Below, one piece after another: positions 32,161 through 43,685 of a stretch of DNA of 64,000 nucleotides (the first letter of the stretch is position 1; the number at the start of each line of letters is the position of its first letter). A program made the position numbers and the translations under genes. The notes under the pieces are model-generated. The model did not search any database. It had not been told where the DNA came from and saw only the letters and a list, made by a program, of their open reading frames with translations. The stretch is from the NCBI GenBank assembly GCA_028751875.1, contig CM054135.1:5701389-5765388 (forward strand). The letters run 5' to 3'. The stretch comes from Rapana venosa (taxonomy: Eukaryota; Mollusca; Gastropoda; Neogastropoda; Muricidae).

Positions 32161-32787
32161 AGAAGAAGATCACAAACTATGGTATAGTGGCGACGACTCC
32201 AAACACCAACACGGAGTAGGATTTCTTGTCAACAAGAAGACTTTTACTCTCCTTAAAAAAGAAAATACAGATTTTTTTTAATAATAAAGTGCTTTTCATG
32301 GCTGAAGGCAATCTTAATTGAAGATGACAGTTTAGAAGATAACATTTTAACGTAGGCCTTGACATGAGGCTAACATCAACAACTGACAAAGCTTTCGGTC
32401 TGGGTAATGTATGTTTTTACGTAATATGACATTCTTGTTGCTGTTGTTTGTTTTATTTTAGCTCTGTGGCTGTTGTTGTCATTGGAGAATCTATGGTGAG
32501 ACGGCGGGAGTCTTAGCATATGGTCTTCACAGCCCGAAGATAAGGGCAAGAACAAAAAACAGAGAGGCAGGGAAACAAAGCAAGTGTTATCAGAGCATAC
32601 ATGGCGGTGGGTCAACAAAGGTGACTATGCTGAGACACGTTCTGTCCTCATGTCACAGACATACAGCATCACACTGAAAGACAACAGTGATTATGACAGC
32701 GCTGTATGTTCCTGCTTGTTCCTGTGAAAAGATGTTGTCACCTTGGCGGCCATACTTAATGAGGGTGCGGTGAAAACTTCTTTGTCT
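32161..32787. other. No gene seen
   Basis: Unique-looking sequence beyond the 5' end of the LINE; short frames only. Confidence 0.4.
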
Positions 32788-32905
32788 TCGTCAAACCTTA
32801 GACAGCACCTCAGTGTTGTTTGTCATATGAGCCAAAATGCGTTGCGCTGGGATCATGTGCCGGACAAATCAGGCCCAGCGCATCTGAGTTTGGCGTGAGG
32901 TGATG
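32788..32905 (+). mobile_element. Repeat family D, 5' part
   Basis: CGTCAAACCTTAGACAGCAC, AAAATGCGTTGCGCTGGGAT, CAGGCCCAGCGCATCTGAGT. Confidence 0.65.
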
Positions 32906-34361
32906 AAACCAACTGAAATTGTTTTCTTCTTTGCTTGTGGTTTTAGAGTCAAGGTTTTTTTTGCACAGGTGAAGCTGCCTTGTGGTGAACAAAACTTTCA
33001 TGATTCAGTCAGTACTTAACCGCATCATCAATACTCTAAGGGAAGCTGCAAAAAACTGTCAACACCAGCTGAGGAAAAATGCACGTAAATCGAAAAATCA
33101 AAGTATGGAAAAAGCTCGTTTTTAGTTGATGGCTTCTTGCCTGAGAAAATCAGAAATTTCTTACAGATTTAGCAAGTTCAGTGCAGCTTTAAAAGACTTG
33201 GCATCAGAGCACATGAGCACAACGCAAAAATCGACAACAGCGCTGTAATTTCCCTAATGAGTGAAGCATGAAATTTACCAAACAGTATAAGAAACAATCC
33301 CTTGAGGAAGTTCTAGATGAAAGGCTTGCAATCTGTTCCTGGTGCACTTTCCTTTCTCCTGCCATTTTACGTGGAAGCTGTCGCCGGGAGATGGAGTTCA
33401 TGGTCCGCAGCAAAACAGATTGCTGTGGTGTCATGTGGTGTCTGAAATTCCGTCAACTCGTTGCCGAAGTAATATCCATTCCTGACATTCGGTGAAAGAG
33501 AATCCCCATCATCACAGCACAGCACTCCAGCAACAGTATCTTTCTGTAAATACGAAAGGCTAAATCACCTTAATTCTGCAAAGCTGAAACTCGTTCCTTC
33601 TTCCCGTGTGCCTGTGGTGAAAGAAAACCCGACTGGGAGAGCTATCCTTCATGGACCTGAGGAAGATTGGCAGTCCGACGGAGATAACCCTGAAAACCAA
33701 GCTGTACTTTGGCCCACGAGAGAAGCTGGAAAGGACTTTACATTACTTTTCCTCTAGACACATCTGACAAAGTGTAAAGCAAACGAAGGAAGAAGAAGAA
33801 TATCTATAAAAGGTGATAGTTCTGAAACCTCAACTACAATGTACGTCCATGCTCTCAAGACAAAAGAAAGCCAAACGTAATCAATGTCAGAGAGCTGGCA
33901 CAGGTAAGAGAAAACTGTACGGAATCAGCTACACAAGGAACACAACAGATATTCTGAAGGACAGTCTGATATGGGGCTGCTGCAAAACAGTCTCCAGTGA
34001 TGTAGAATCATGCCAACAGAACTTGTAGAGATGCCAGCCACATTAGCATCTGCTTATTAACCTCCAAAGATTGCACATTAGCTGGGCTGGAGAAGACCAC
34101 GAAAGACGAAGAGGTTGTAAGATCCCAAACATAATCCTGGAACGTTGGAAGAGTTGTAGTGCTCCATTACATTTCCAGTTTTGCACATCCACTCCGGGAA
34201 GACAGAGCCACTCTACAGATAGCTGGCTATGGGTTGCCCACCTCCCTACGACAAAAAGCAACTGGCGTTAAATCAACACCCATGTCATGTTGTTTTACCA
34301 GGTTTCCATCATGTTTGTTTGTTTGATGGTACTCACAGATACTTCACTTATTCTGAACTTT
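32906..34361. other. Unassigned 1.45-kb region
   Basis: Several frames of 60-76 codons on both strands (for example 33268-33495 plus, 33813-34028 plus, 34071-34271 plus), none with a recognisable domain, codon continuity or splice support. It lacks the repeat families above. It could hold non-coding RNA or an unknown retroelement. Confidence 0.4.
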
Positions 34362-34632
34362 AAAGGTAAAGATGTTCCCATAACCTATGCATTTGATGTG
34401 AGAAGCGAGGAGTTAGAGACCTCAGCAGGGTCAGCATTTTGAGGGTGGTGCTCATTTCCTCTCCTTTGTTGCTTTACTTTCACTGTCCCTAAAGAGGGAA
34501 GGTACACATTGACAGCTGGCTGAACTGGGGGACAGTACTGAAGCCAAGATGTGTGAACTGTCACCAATCCACTGGGCAACTTTGCTCAAGGCCTGGGGAG
34601 AACGAGTGCTCTGATTACTAAGATATCCCGAA
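34362..34632 (-). mobile_element. SINE family C copy, diverged
   Basis: All family C parts in order, but the 5S-like segment is worn (CAGTGGATTGGTGACAG, minus strand near 34580-34565) and the A box reads TTAGTAATCAGAGCAC. An older copy. Confidence 0.75.
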
Positions 34633-34667
34633 AATTCTGCAGTGTACAAGATAAAAAAACAATCCAA

Positions 34668-34668
<1 letters not shown>

Positions 34669-34729
<61 letters not shown>

Positions 34730-34742
34730 CACACACACACAC

Positions 34743-34788
<46 letters not shown>

Positions 34789-34976
34789 AACACACACACA
34801 CACACACGTACACCACACCACACACACACACACACCCCAAACACACACACAACACACACACACACCCACAAACACACACACACACGCACACACACACACA
34901 CACACACACACTACACACACCACACACACCACACACACACACACACACCACACAACACCCACGCACACCCACACAG
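34669..34976. repeat. CA microsatellite, 300 bp
   Basis: CA with CCAC and CAAC interruptions, starting about 35 bp from the head of the adjacent family C copy. Confidence 0.97.
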
Positions 34977-35102
34977 AGGCGCACGCGTGTACTTGCATGC
35001 GTTTTCTGTAACAATTTAAAGAAAGACATTTAGACTGAGAACACCTTCAAACATGTGAGTGAAATGCAGAAGTACGTAAATACTGAGAATGAGTGAATGT
35101 GC

Positions 35103-35233
35103 TTGCGCGCGTTTGTGTGCGTGCGTGCGTGTGTGTGTGTGTGTGTGTGTGTGAGTGTTTTGTGTGTGTGTTTGGTGTGTGTGTGTGTGTGTGTGTGGTT
35201 GTTGAGGATGCTGCTGCTGCTGCTGCTGCTGGG
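35103..35233. repeat. GT/CG array and GCT array
   Basis: GT with GCGT units 35103-35200, then a TGC trinucleotide run 35209-35232. Confidence 0.9.
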
Positions 35234-35399
35234 AATGTTGCCTGTGCAGAGAGAATAGTTACCGATGGGGGACCAACAATGAACTCTGCACCCCTCTATT
35301 GACGACCCCTCTCAGTAAACATCCACCTTAATTCATTCAAAAAACCCCAACCCATTTAGGCATAATATGATCTGCTTACATGCTTGTATACAGACACGA

Positions 35400-35815
35400 G
35401 TATTGCTCGCACGCGCGCGCGCGCAGAACACGCATACACATAGACATACGCGCGCGTGTACAGGAACACAGGCACAGACACAGAAATACAGACATACAGA
35501 AACAAGCACGCGTGCACACACGAACACACACATACACACACGTGCGCGCACACACACAAACACATGCGCGCGCGGACACACACACGTGCGTACACACACA
35601 AACACACGCAGGAACACACACAGACATACATACAGGTACTCTTAACCTTCCCCTCGCACACACATCACCCCAACCACACACCTCACCCCCCTCACACACA
35701 CACCACACACACAGAGTCCCACCCACCCACTCACCTCATCCATCACCCCACCCACCCTCCTATATACACCGTCTCTCCCCCTACCCCCCCCCCCCCCCAA
35801 ACACGCACACATATC
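35400..35815. repeat. CA/CG-rich tract
   Basis: Degenerate CA and GCGC sequence, CACC-rich after 35660, poly-C at 35784-35798. Confidence 0.9.
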
Positions 35816-36180
35816 TATAGAGGACAGAAAATGTAGATATTGTAATAAGATAGAAGATGAATTTCATGTACTAGATGAATGTGTCTTATATAATGAACTC
35901 AGAAACAATTTGTTATTAAAAATTACAACCAAAGACCGTACAATCTGTATAGAGAAATTACGTGACATAATCGCAGTTGATATCTATCAAGCAGACATCA
36001 TCAAATATGTGTATGAATCTTTTAAGAAAAGAGAAAATGAGAAGTAGAACGCAACATGCCTTTTTAGTGTACATCATTTTGAGCCAAAAGAGATGATCAT
36101 ATTGCTTGTTTTGTTGTTGTGTCAAATAAGTCTTCTTCTTGACTTAAATGGCAATAAACTATTATGAATCTGACTCTGAA
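35816..36180 (+). mobile_element. LINE 3' end with zinc-knuckle-like motif
   Basis: An open frame without Met from 35826 to the TAG at 36045-36047. It starts RKCRYC and has the spacing C-x2-C-x7-H-x4-C (Cys, Cys, His, Cys at codons 3, 6, 14 and 19). It continues as an acidic, Leu-rich C-end finishing KKRENEK. This arrangement is typical of the C-terminus of several LINE RT proteins. The 3' UTR runs to a TCTGAA microtandem (36167-36185). The upstream RT is absent, cut off at the CA/CACC tract. Confidence 0.75.
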
Positions 36181-36351
36181 TCTGGATCACCCACACACAT
36201 ACAATGGCAGGCGGGTGTGTGTGTAGTGAAGGCGTGATGACCAGAGCGACACAGATGCTTATTGCTTTCTTCAGTCATACAGCCATCTGCGGCGTTCAGG
36301 TCACCAGCTGCACTGTCCATCTGACGACGCGGCAACACACTGACCACAGTA

Positions 36352-36374
36352 ACAACAACAATAACAAGAACAAT

Positions 36375-36417
<43 letters not shown>

Positions 36418-36425
36418 ATAAGAAC
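36352..36425. repeat. AAC then AGC trinucleotide array
   Basis: AACAAC-type units followed by about 12 AGC units (36379-36414). Confidence 0.9.
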
Positions 36426-36512
36426 AAGACAAAATAGAAAAGATTTTAACATGCACACATGTTAAAAACTTGCACGACAGGTTAAACACTTTTTAAATGA
36501 TGTAGGTCACAT

Positions 36513-36558
<46 letters not shown>

Positions 36559-36728
36559 CTCTCTGTCTCTGTCTGCCTCTATCTCTGTCTCTGTCTGTCT
36601 GTCTGTCTCTCAATGATGTTGGTCGCTTTCTGTCTCTCTCCCTGTCTTTGTCTCTCTCTGTATCAGTCTCTGTCTGTGTGTGTGTGTGTCTCTCTCTCTC
36701 TCTCGCTCTCTCTATCTCTCTCTCTTCC
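36513..36728. repeat. TCTG/TC low-complexity tract
   Basis: TCTG units, CT arrays and GT. An apparent frame starting at 36613 passes out of this repeat into the LINE below. Confidence 0.9.
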
Positions 36729-36729
36729 C

Positions 36730-38173
36730 AATGAATTTGCTGTGAACGTTCTTGTTAATGGAAAACATGATTCCACAGCCTGTTACGATGATTTAGAATT
36801 GTTTATCTTTTTCCTGGTGGATGATATTGTATTGTAATCTCAAACTGTAATTGGCTTACAGACGCAACTGAATAAATTGCAGCATGCTGCCACTTCTCTT
36901 CAGCTTAAAGTAAATATGACTAAAAGTGATATAATTATGTTCAGGAAAGAGGGACATTTGAGTGCGAGAGAATGATGGGTGTATTGTAATACTATAATGC
37001 CTGTTGTCAATGTTTTGTAACATATTTTTTCTTTTTATTTCTTTTTTTACATATTTAGGAATGTATTTTAGTACACGATTATGCTTTGTTTCTGATTGTA
37101 AAGATCTCACAAGTAAAGCAAAACATGCATTAATATGTATTATGAGAAGGCTGTCTTCTTTATAGAATACGTCTTTAAAGTTATCCTTTAAATTATTTGA
37201 TGCTCAGGTACAATCTATCGGACAATGTGGTTTTGAACTACGGGGGTTAAGTGATGCAGCTAATCATTGTGAGTCCTTGCACCTGCATGCTTTAAAGAGG
37301 CTTTTATGTGTTGATAGGCGAACTTCTAATGATTTTGACTATTGATGACACTAATGGATACCTAATTTACATAAATTCTGCTGTACAAACCACACGTTAT
37401 TGGCTTAGACTTTAAGAATGGACGACGCAAGAATTCCTTTTAAGGCTTACAAAATGTTGTATGGATTAGATATTAGAGGAAGAAAGATTAACTGGGTTAC
37501 TGATGTACGTGTTTGTCTAAGTAAACATGGCTTTGGCGATATGTGGCTAAATCGAGGTGTTGGTAGTGTAAACAGATTCATCCACGTTTTGCATTAACGT
37601 TTAACTGATAACAGATGGCAAGATTGGGATGATCACATTCAAAGTAGTGAACGATTTAGTCTGTATAAAACATTTTCAAGTCACATGACATGAAATTATA
37701 TTTGACATTCGACATGGATTTGCATTTGAAATATATTATGACCAGATTTAGATCAGGTGTGTCTGATTTGGCCACGCATTACTTTAGATACAGAGACTTT
37801 AAGGATAATGATTTGATTTGTCCATTGTATAGGACATATAAAAAGATGAAGTACACGTTGTGCTTTGTTGTCCAGCTTATCAAGATATCAGGGAAAGACA
37901 TATACACTCAAAATATTATCGGAAGCCATGTTCTTTTCAAGAGTCAAGTTTACTCATGTCATCTGTTAGACACAAGCACGTACAGAATTTGTCTCTTTTT
38001 CCGTTTTAAATCATCTAAGTTGAGAGAAATTGCCACTTCATAGTCACGGTGTTAATGCTATAAATATAAAATGACAACTAACTTGTTCATATGATTTTTA
38101 AACTGTTTTCATGGTGTATGTTTTGGTCATTATCCCGCGATCCCTTACCTGGGGGCCATGGTCCAGTGAATAA
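36730..38173 (+). mobile_element. LINE RT fragment, decayed, altered catalytic motif
   Basis: From 36730 the plus strand encodes NEFAV, then at about 36800-36835 FLVDDIVL, the position of the RT catalytic (F/Y)xDD motif with Val before DD. Then follow QTQLNKLQ, LQLKVNMTKSDII and, after frameshifts, RIPFKAYKMLYGLD (about 37430), GFGDMWLNRGVGSVNRF (about 37530), MTRFRSGVSDLA (about 37740) and DLICPLYRT. The terminal C-x2-C has become C-x2-Y. In-frame stops are present. The 3' UTR ends CCAGTGAATAAA, directly followed by a CA array. It is 5'-truncated at the CT tract. This is a different LINE lineage from the one at 29325-32160 (inference from the C-end). Confidence 0.8.
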
Positions 38174-38404
<231 letters not shown>

Positions 38405-38407
<3 letters not shown>

Positions 38408-38754
38408 CTGCTTCGTCCATCATAATATTTTTTTCTCCCTCGCAGGCTTCCACCGATTATGCTTTCACTCCTACACAAAGTACTAATAAGCTTCATTTCC
38501 TTTAAGAGTTGAAAACAAATCCGCTCCTCACTCTTGTAATATATTGAAAGTTTCGGCCCACCAACAGTTGTTTTGTCTATGGTTCTGAACAAGTCATTTT
38601 CTGTCGGACGGTTTTATCTTAAATAAATCTAGGACATTAGATTATATCTAGTTTATTTTTCTTGAAGGACGCTAAAAATAAATCCTGATAGCAGCCTAAC
38701 GGACATAAAAATGTGGTCCTTTTTCAAGGCGAAAGTAACCGAATGTAAACTATT
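38405..38754. other. 3' flank of GPCR gene 2
   Basis: Probably contains the 3' UTR. A minus-strand AATAAA at 38657-38652 lies about 100 nt past the stop codon and is a reasonable poly(A) signal candidate (weak). A shorter A-rich AATAAA occurs nearby at about 38631. Confidence 0.4.
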
Positions 38755-39886
38755 TCACTGACGGCAACAAAATCGTGCCAGAAGTCGTTTGAATTCCTGC
38801 CTGAACCGGCGGCCACTGATGCAGTAGAGGAGGAAGTTGATGGCGTGGTTGGTGTACATGAGGTTGTCCACGAAGGCATGGGTCAGGCGGGCCTTGGCTC
38901 TCTCCGCGTTGGTCTGGGGCAGCCAGTAATACCTCCTGTACAGCAGCACGATCACCACGGGTGACGTCAGCAAGAGGAAGGTGAAGGACACCAGCAGCAG
39001 CATCACTGTGATGTTGGTGTTGGTCACGGCTTTCTTTCTGCTGCTTTCTTTCTCTCCACTCCTGCTCCTGCTGCTGCTGCCGTCTGCTCTTCTTCCACTG
39101 ATGGTGGAGATGCTGCTCTGTTCTACTGCTGTTCTTCCTCCTGCCTCAGTAGTTCTGACCTCGCTGGTGCTCAGGTCAGAGTTGGAGGTGTAGACGCTGT
39201 TGTTGTATGTGTCAGTGTCGATGACGATCTTCATGCTGTTCGCTGCGGAAGAAGCCTTCCCGTTCTGCCGATCTGTGAACTGCTTGCTGAACTTCCTCGA
39301 GTCCCGCAGCTGTCTGATGATGAGTAGATTCAACACGAGAAGAGAAATAAAAGGAATGAAGCTGTAGATGGAGGCGTCAATCCACGTGTATATTTTCCTC
39401 ATGAAAAAGTCCACGTCAGGATCTGGATACCAACACCTTAACGGATCTTCGAAGCTTCCTGAAGGTCCTAACCTCCTGTTGAAAAGAATTTGAAAGTTCA
39501 GAGCAAAGGAGAACATCCCTAACGCCGTGATGACTTTGCCGGCCGATTTGGGAGTGCAGAGACTCTGCGCCTTCAAGGGGAACCTGACAACGATGAAGCG
39601 ATCGACCGTCATGGCCAGGAGAAGCAGCACGGCGAAGTGGATGGAGAAGTAGAAGAGGAAGTTGTGGAAGCCGCAGGTCCAGTCGTTGCGGATGTAGAAC
39701 TGCGTATGGCCCAGGTAGCCTCGGAGGAGGACGCAGAAGTCCAGGACGAGGATGACGCAGTCCACCACGGCAATGGCGGCCATGTACACGCAGGTGGAAG
39801 TGGTGCGCAGAGCGGTGAAGACCAGAGTGACGAAACACAGGACATTGCCCAACACGCCCATGGCGACGATGGTAGGGATGTAGATT
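38755..39886 (-). CDS. Class A GPCR, gene 2, seven-helix terminal exon
   Basis: Paralogue of gene 1. It has the same landmarks: GN in TM1 (LLGN becomes VLGN), Asp in TM2, DRF after TM3, paired outer-loop cysteines (the RCWYPDPD segment), Pro in TM5, a long Ser/Thr-rich third inner loop, TM6 Pro, NFLLY in TM7 and SGRRFRQEF. The third loop is longer than in gene 1 (an extra EVRTTEAGGRTA segment and one extra SR pair). It starts after a T-rich CAG acceptor (39889-39887); the 1132-nt exon gives one base plus complete codons to the stop, the same phase as gene 1. A GTT repeat lies in the acceptor's pyrimidine tract, and reading through it gives a Leu-rich false N-terminus opening at 39912. The 3' ~290 bp is almost identical to gene 1, the rest is not. 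The ligand is unknown. Confidence 0.9.
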
Positions 39887-39964
39887 CTGTAAAAAAACAA
39901 CAACAACAACAACCCACCCCAATAATGTCACTTGATACGCTGCAGATTTGACCAGAATCTTTTT

Positions 39965-40070
39965 CTGTGTGTTTTCGTTCCTCGGCTGGAGTTCCGAGTT
40001 CACCAGAGAGCGTGATTTCTGTGTATGCGGCTGTTTTATGCCCGCATTTGGTCAGCCGCATTCCGACTTC
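39965..40070 (-). mobile_element. Repeat family E copy (intronic)
   Basis: Minus strand CCGAAGTCGGAATGCGGCTG at the start and GGTGAACTCGGAACTCCAGC near the end. Orientation is the same as GPCR gene 2, close to its acceptor. Confidence 0.75.
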
Positions 40071-40094
40071 GGAGATGGTGTCTCAACATGACAC

Positions 40095-40233
40095 TTGTGG
40101 ATCGGTGGTCTAGAGGTAACGCGCCTGTCTAGAATGCGAAAAGTCCGGGTCGGGTGTGTGCGGTGGTTCGTATCCCGTTTGGGCCCGAAATTTTTCCCCA
40201 TTCATTAGACCATGAGTGGTGGTCTGGGCGCTA

Positions 40234-40264
<31 letters not shown>

Positions 40265-40492
40265 CGTGTGTTACACAAAATTTTCAGCGCACGTAAAAGA
40301 ACCCACGGCAACAAGAGAGTTGTCCCTGGAAAAATTCTTAGAAAAAAGCCACTCTGATAGGGAAACAAATACAGTTGCAGACCAAAAGAAAAAAAAAAGG
40401 GTGGCGCTGCTCTTGTGGCGACGCGCTCTCCCCGGGGGGAGCAGCCCGAATTTCACGCAGAGAAATCTCGTGACTTAAAGTGGTATTTAAAA
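40095..40492 (+). mobile_element. SINE family B, full copy (intronic)
   Basis: A box TGGTCTAGAGGTAACGC (40108), B box GGTTCGTATCCC (40163), central CTTTCGGATGAGACGATAAA (40237), CACGTAAAAGAACCCACGGC (40290), 3' end CTCGTGACTTAAAGTGG. Confidence 0.9.
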
Positions 40493-40528
40493 AAGCAAAC
40501 AAAAATAACAAAAAAAAATAATGTGCAT

Positions 40529-40692
40529 GAGTTTTTAAAAGGTTTGTCATCTGTTCCAATCTGCACGAAATGGCATTCTTGTCCAAAAGGCAGAACAAGT
40601 TTTTAACGGGTGTACAAGATATTCTCCGTGCTTTCGCACACAGGGCCTCGGTTTATAGTCTTATCCGAAGGACATTGACATACAAGTCGATT
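40529..40692 (-). mobile_element. SINE family A, middle fragment (intronic)
   Basis: Plus strand shows TTTGTCATCTGTTCCAATC, AACGGGTGTACAAGATATTC and TTATAGTCTTATCCGAAGGA; a diverged copy lacking both ends. Confidence 0.65.
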
Positions 40693-41274
40693 CTTTTGTA
40701 AAACTGAGAAGAAAGCGCAAGGCTATGAATGAAATCAGGAACATTATGGTTTAACTCTTAGGTAAGGTGAACGCCTTAAAACCATCCTTCAAATTTCCTT
40801 CTTTAACTCATGTTGATACTCTTAATGATTTTTTTCTTTCAGAGGCCGTAAGTGTACGTGGTTTAAAGGTAATAGAAATGAAATCAGCTGGCAGAAGAAT
40901 GTCTAAAGGAAGCCAGCTTTGTGTGTGTTCTAATTGTTTGACCACAGAAAGGCCATACTCCAGAGATAGGATTATTTAATGAAATACATTTTGATGTCAC
41001 AATGAATCACATAGTTAGAACAGAATGCTACACTGCACAGCCTGAAATACGCTGAATTGAAATTAAAAAAAGTCCTTAGGCTTCTTCTGAAAGCTTAATT
41101 ATATCACTAAAGATTAAAAAATATATTCTTGCCAATGAATATGACCAATATGAACGGGTTGACGACATTTACAGCTTTTAACTTTCACTCACAACTAATT
41201 TGAATTAAAAAAATGATAAAGAGAAAAAGTATATAATCCTCCTACGCAGAAAGAAAACCTAATGAAAACAGTGA
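40693..41274. other. Intronic spacer, no element recognised
   Basis: AT-rich, with a 70-codon plus-strand frame (40767-40979) that has no domain. Confidence 0.4.
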
Positions 41275-43360
41275 CCGTTTACGTGCCTTGGGCCCCAGTT
41301 CACCCAGCTGTAAATGGGTACCTGCCTCTTTAGGGTCAGGGAAGGTAAAGTAGCGAGGGAGAGGAGATGGGCTCCGCCCTCAATATGCTGGCCTCTAGAG
41401 AAGAACACTACAGGAGCAGATGAGTACAGAGAAGTAAAGAAGAAGATCAGGAGAAACATGAGGAAGACCAAGGAGGATGGATAGAGAAACAATGTACAGA
41501 AATCGAAGACATCCTGACAAAGAATAATAGCAGAAGAGCATACCAGATTGTGAAAGAGCTCACCAAACAGAAACAGGCAAGAGTCAGTAACATCCAGGAC
41601 AAAGAAGGGAATTGCCTAACAGAAAAGAAGGAAATCGTTGGCAGAATGACGGAATACTGTTCCGAACTCTACAATTATCAGACACTAGGCGACCCCAGCG
41701 TACTTGCAAGCCAAGCCTCATCGAATAAAGACAACTTCCCAATTCTACACGAGGAAGTAGAAGTAGCAATTAGATCGCTGAAGAAAGGAAAATCAGCAGG
41801 AATCGACAACATCCCAGCAGAGCTGATCCAACACGGGGGAGAAGCAGTGGCAGACATCCTTACAAGTATCTGCAACAAGATCTGGCAGACCGGAGAGTGG
41901 CCTACACCATGGACTCAATCACTCATCATCATCTCCCAAGAAAGGAAATCTCAGCAGTGCCAAAACTACAGGACAATCAGCCTCATAAATCATGCCAGTA
42001 AAGTCATGCTGAAAGTGATCCTGAACAGGCTGAAAACCACAGGCAGAAGAGATCATTGCCGAAGAGCAGGCCGGTTTCCGCCCAAATAGAAGCACCACAG
42101 AACAGATATTCAACCTGAGGGTTCTGTGTGAGAAATACAGCCAGCATCAGCAAGACATCTTCCACGTCTTCATTGATTTTAAGAAGGCCTTCGATAGAGT
42201 ATGGCATGACGCTCTGTGGGCCACCATGAACAAATTCAACATGGGCCAGAAGCTGATTCAAACCATCAAGGAACTCTACTCAAAGGCCACCAGTGCAGTA
42301 CTCGTACAGGGCACGGTAGGGGAATGGTTCCGTACCTCAGTTGGGGTCCGACAGGGATGTCTGCTGTCGCCGACACTGTTTAACATTTTCCTTGAACGCA
42401 TCATGACTGACGCCTTGGAAGACCACACAGGCACAGTCAGCATTGGAGGGCGAACAATCACCAACCTCAGGTTTGCCGATGACATTGACGGTATGGCAGG
42501 AAATGAAGAGGAATTGGCCAACCTAGTGAAGCAACTGGACGAAATATCCTCACGATACGGCATGGAAATCAGCGCCGAGAAAACCAAGCTCATGTCAAAC
42601 AGTGCCAGCCAATCACCACCAAGATCACTCTCAGCGGAAAAAGAACTGGGGACAGTTGACCATTTCAGGTACCTTGAAGCCATCATAAGTAAGGTAGGAT
42701 CGAAGACCGAAATCATAGCAAGAGCGGCACAAACAGCAGCAGCAATGGAAAGACTGAAGACCATATGGAGAGACAGAAACATCCCTCTCGGAACCAAGGT
42801 AAAAGTTACTAAACGCGCTAGTCATCTCAATCATGCTTTACGCATGTGAGGCATGGACACTAAACGCAGACCTACAAAGGAGGATCCAAGCAGTAGAAAT
42901 GAGATGCCTCAGAAGGCTCTTGGCATCTCATACAAGGACCATGTCACCAACAATGAAGTCCGCAGAATGATCACTCAACAGGTGCGGGACTATGAAGACC
43001 TACTGACCACGGCGAAAAAGAGGAAACTCAGATGGTATGGGCACGTAACACGCTCAGAAGGACTTGTAATGACCATCCTGCAAGGAACAGTCCAGGGGAA
43101 GAGAAGACGGGGCAGACAGAGGAGAATGGGCCGACGACATCGTGATTGGACAGGGAAGGACTTCAATGTCACCCAGGCACTCGCCCACGACTGCGCTAAG
43201 TGGAGCCAGGTGGTCCACCGTTCGTCCACCATGCAGCGCCCCTACGACCCTGGCGGGTTACGGGACCAGTAACAGTAACAGTAACAGAGAAGTTGAGGTC
43301 TCTGAGGCTCGCTCCCCAACGACCGCATAGGTTATGGGACACCTTTACCTTACCTTTTAA
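41275..43360 (+). mobile_element. SINE family C copy split by a LINE
   Basis: The left part (41275-41403) ends GGCCTCTAGAGAAG and the right part (43286-43360) begins AGAGAAGTTGAGGTCTCTG. Removing the LINE and one copy of AGAGAAG restores the exact junction seen in the intact copy at 19395-19673. The tRNA/5S head is missing on the left. Confidence 0.92.
41404..43285 (+). mobile_element. LINE insertion, 5'-truncated, RT nearly intact
   Basis: 1882 bp flanked by the 7-bp duplication AGAGAAG (41397-41403 and 43286-43292), ending in AGTAAC tandem units (43268-43285). The endonuclease domain is missing. The RT encodes linker and start (EGNCLTEKKEIVGRMTEYCS), GIDNIPAEL (about 41800), EEQAGFRPNRS, DFKKAFDRVWHD (42175), VGVRQGCLLSPTLFNIFLER (42341), the catalytic FADDI (about 42470), FRYL, then ACEAWTLNADLQRR, LRRLLGISYKDHVTNNEV, WYGHVTRSEG and RRRGRQRR to the end. 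Only two single-base frameshifts are obvious, at about 42035-42050 and 42800, so the insertion is fairly young. It lies antisense inside the intron of GPCR gene 2. The same family is seen at 58560-59725. Confidence 0.93.
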
Positions 43361-43424
43361 AGTACTTGCATTCCGACTTTGGGGATGGTGTCTAAACACG
43401 ACATGTGTGTGCATACATATTTAA

Positions 43425-43685
43425 ATGGCCTACTCTTTGGAAAGGCGGAACGAGTTTTTAAAAGTAGTGCGCAAGATATTCTACACCGTTTGTACACCGG
43501 ACCTCTGTTCATATCCTTATCCGAAGGACTTTCGAGGGAGTGGAGTCAGTACTGATGTCAAGTCCAAGGCGGAAAAAATCCCCTTAAAGCGGTCACATCG
43601 GTGATGGTTCGATCCCGGGCCGTCCGTCTAACCACGAGCTCAACAACACTCTAAGCTCTAACCACTAGGCTGTCCCGGCCCCCCC
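43425..43685 (-). mobile_element. SINE family A copy (intronic)
   Basis: Minus strand from the degraded tRNA-like head (GGGACAGCCTAGTGGTTAGA, about 43679) to the 3' segment ending near 43425, adjoining the donor of GPCR gene 2 by about 10 bp. A ~25-bp duplication of the head end (CTCTAACCACTAGG / GTCTAACCACGAGC) is visible at 43625-43670. Confidence 0.75.

Noticed and set aside
32906..34361. Cluster of small frames as a multi-exon gene
   Set aside because: I tried to join them, but found no consistent splice sites, phase or recognisable protein.
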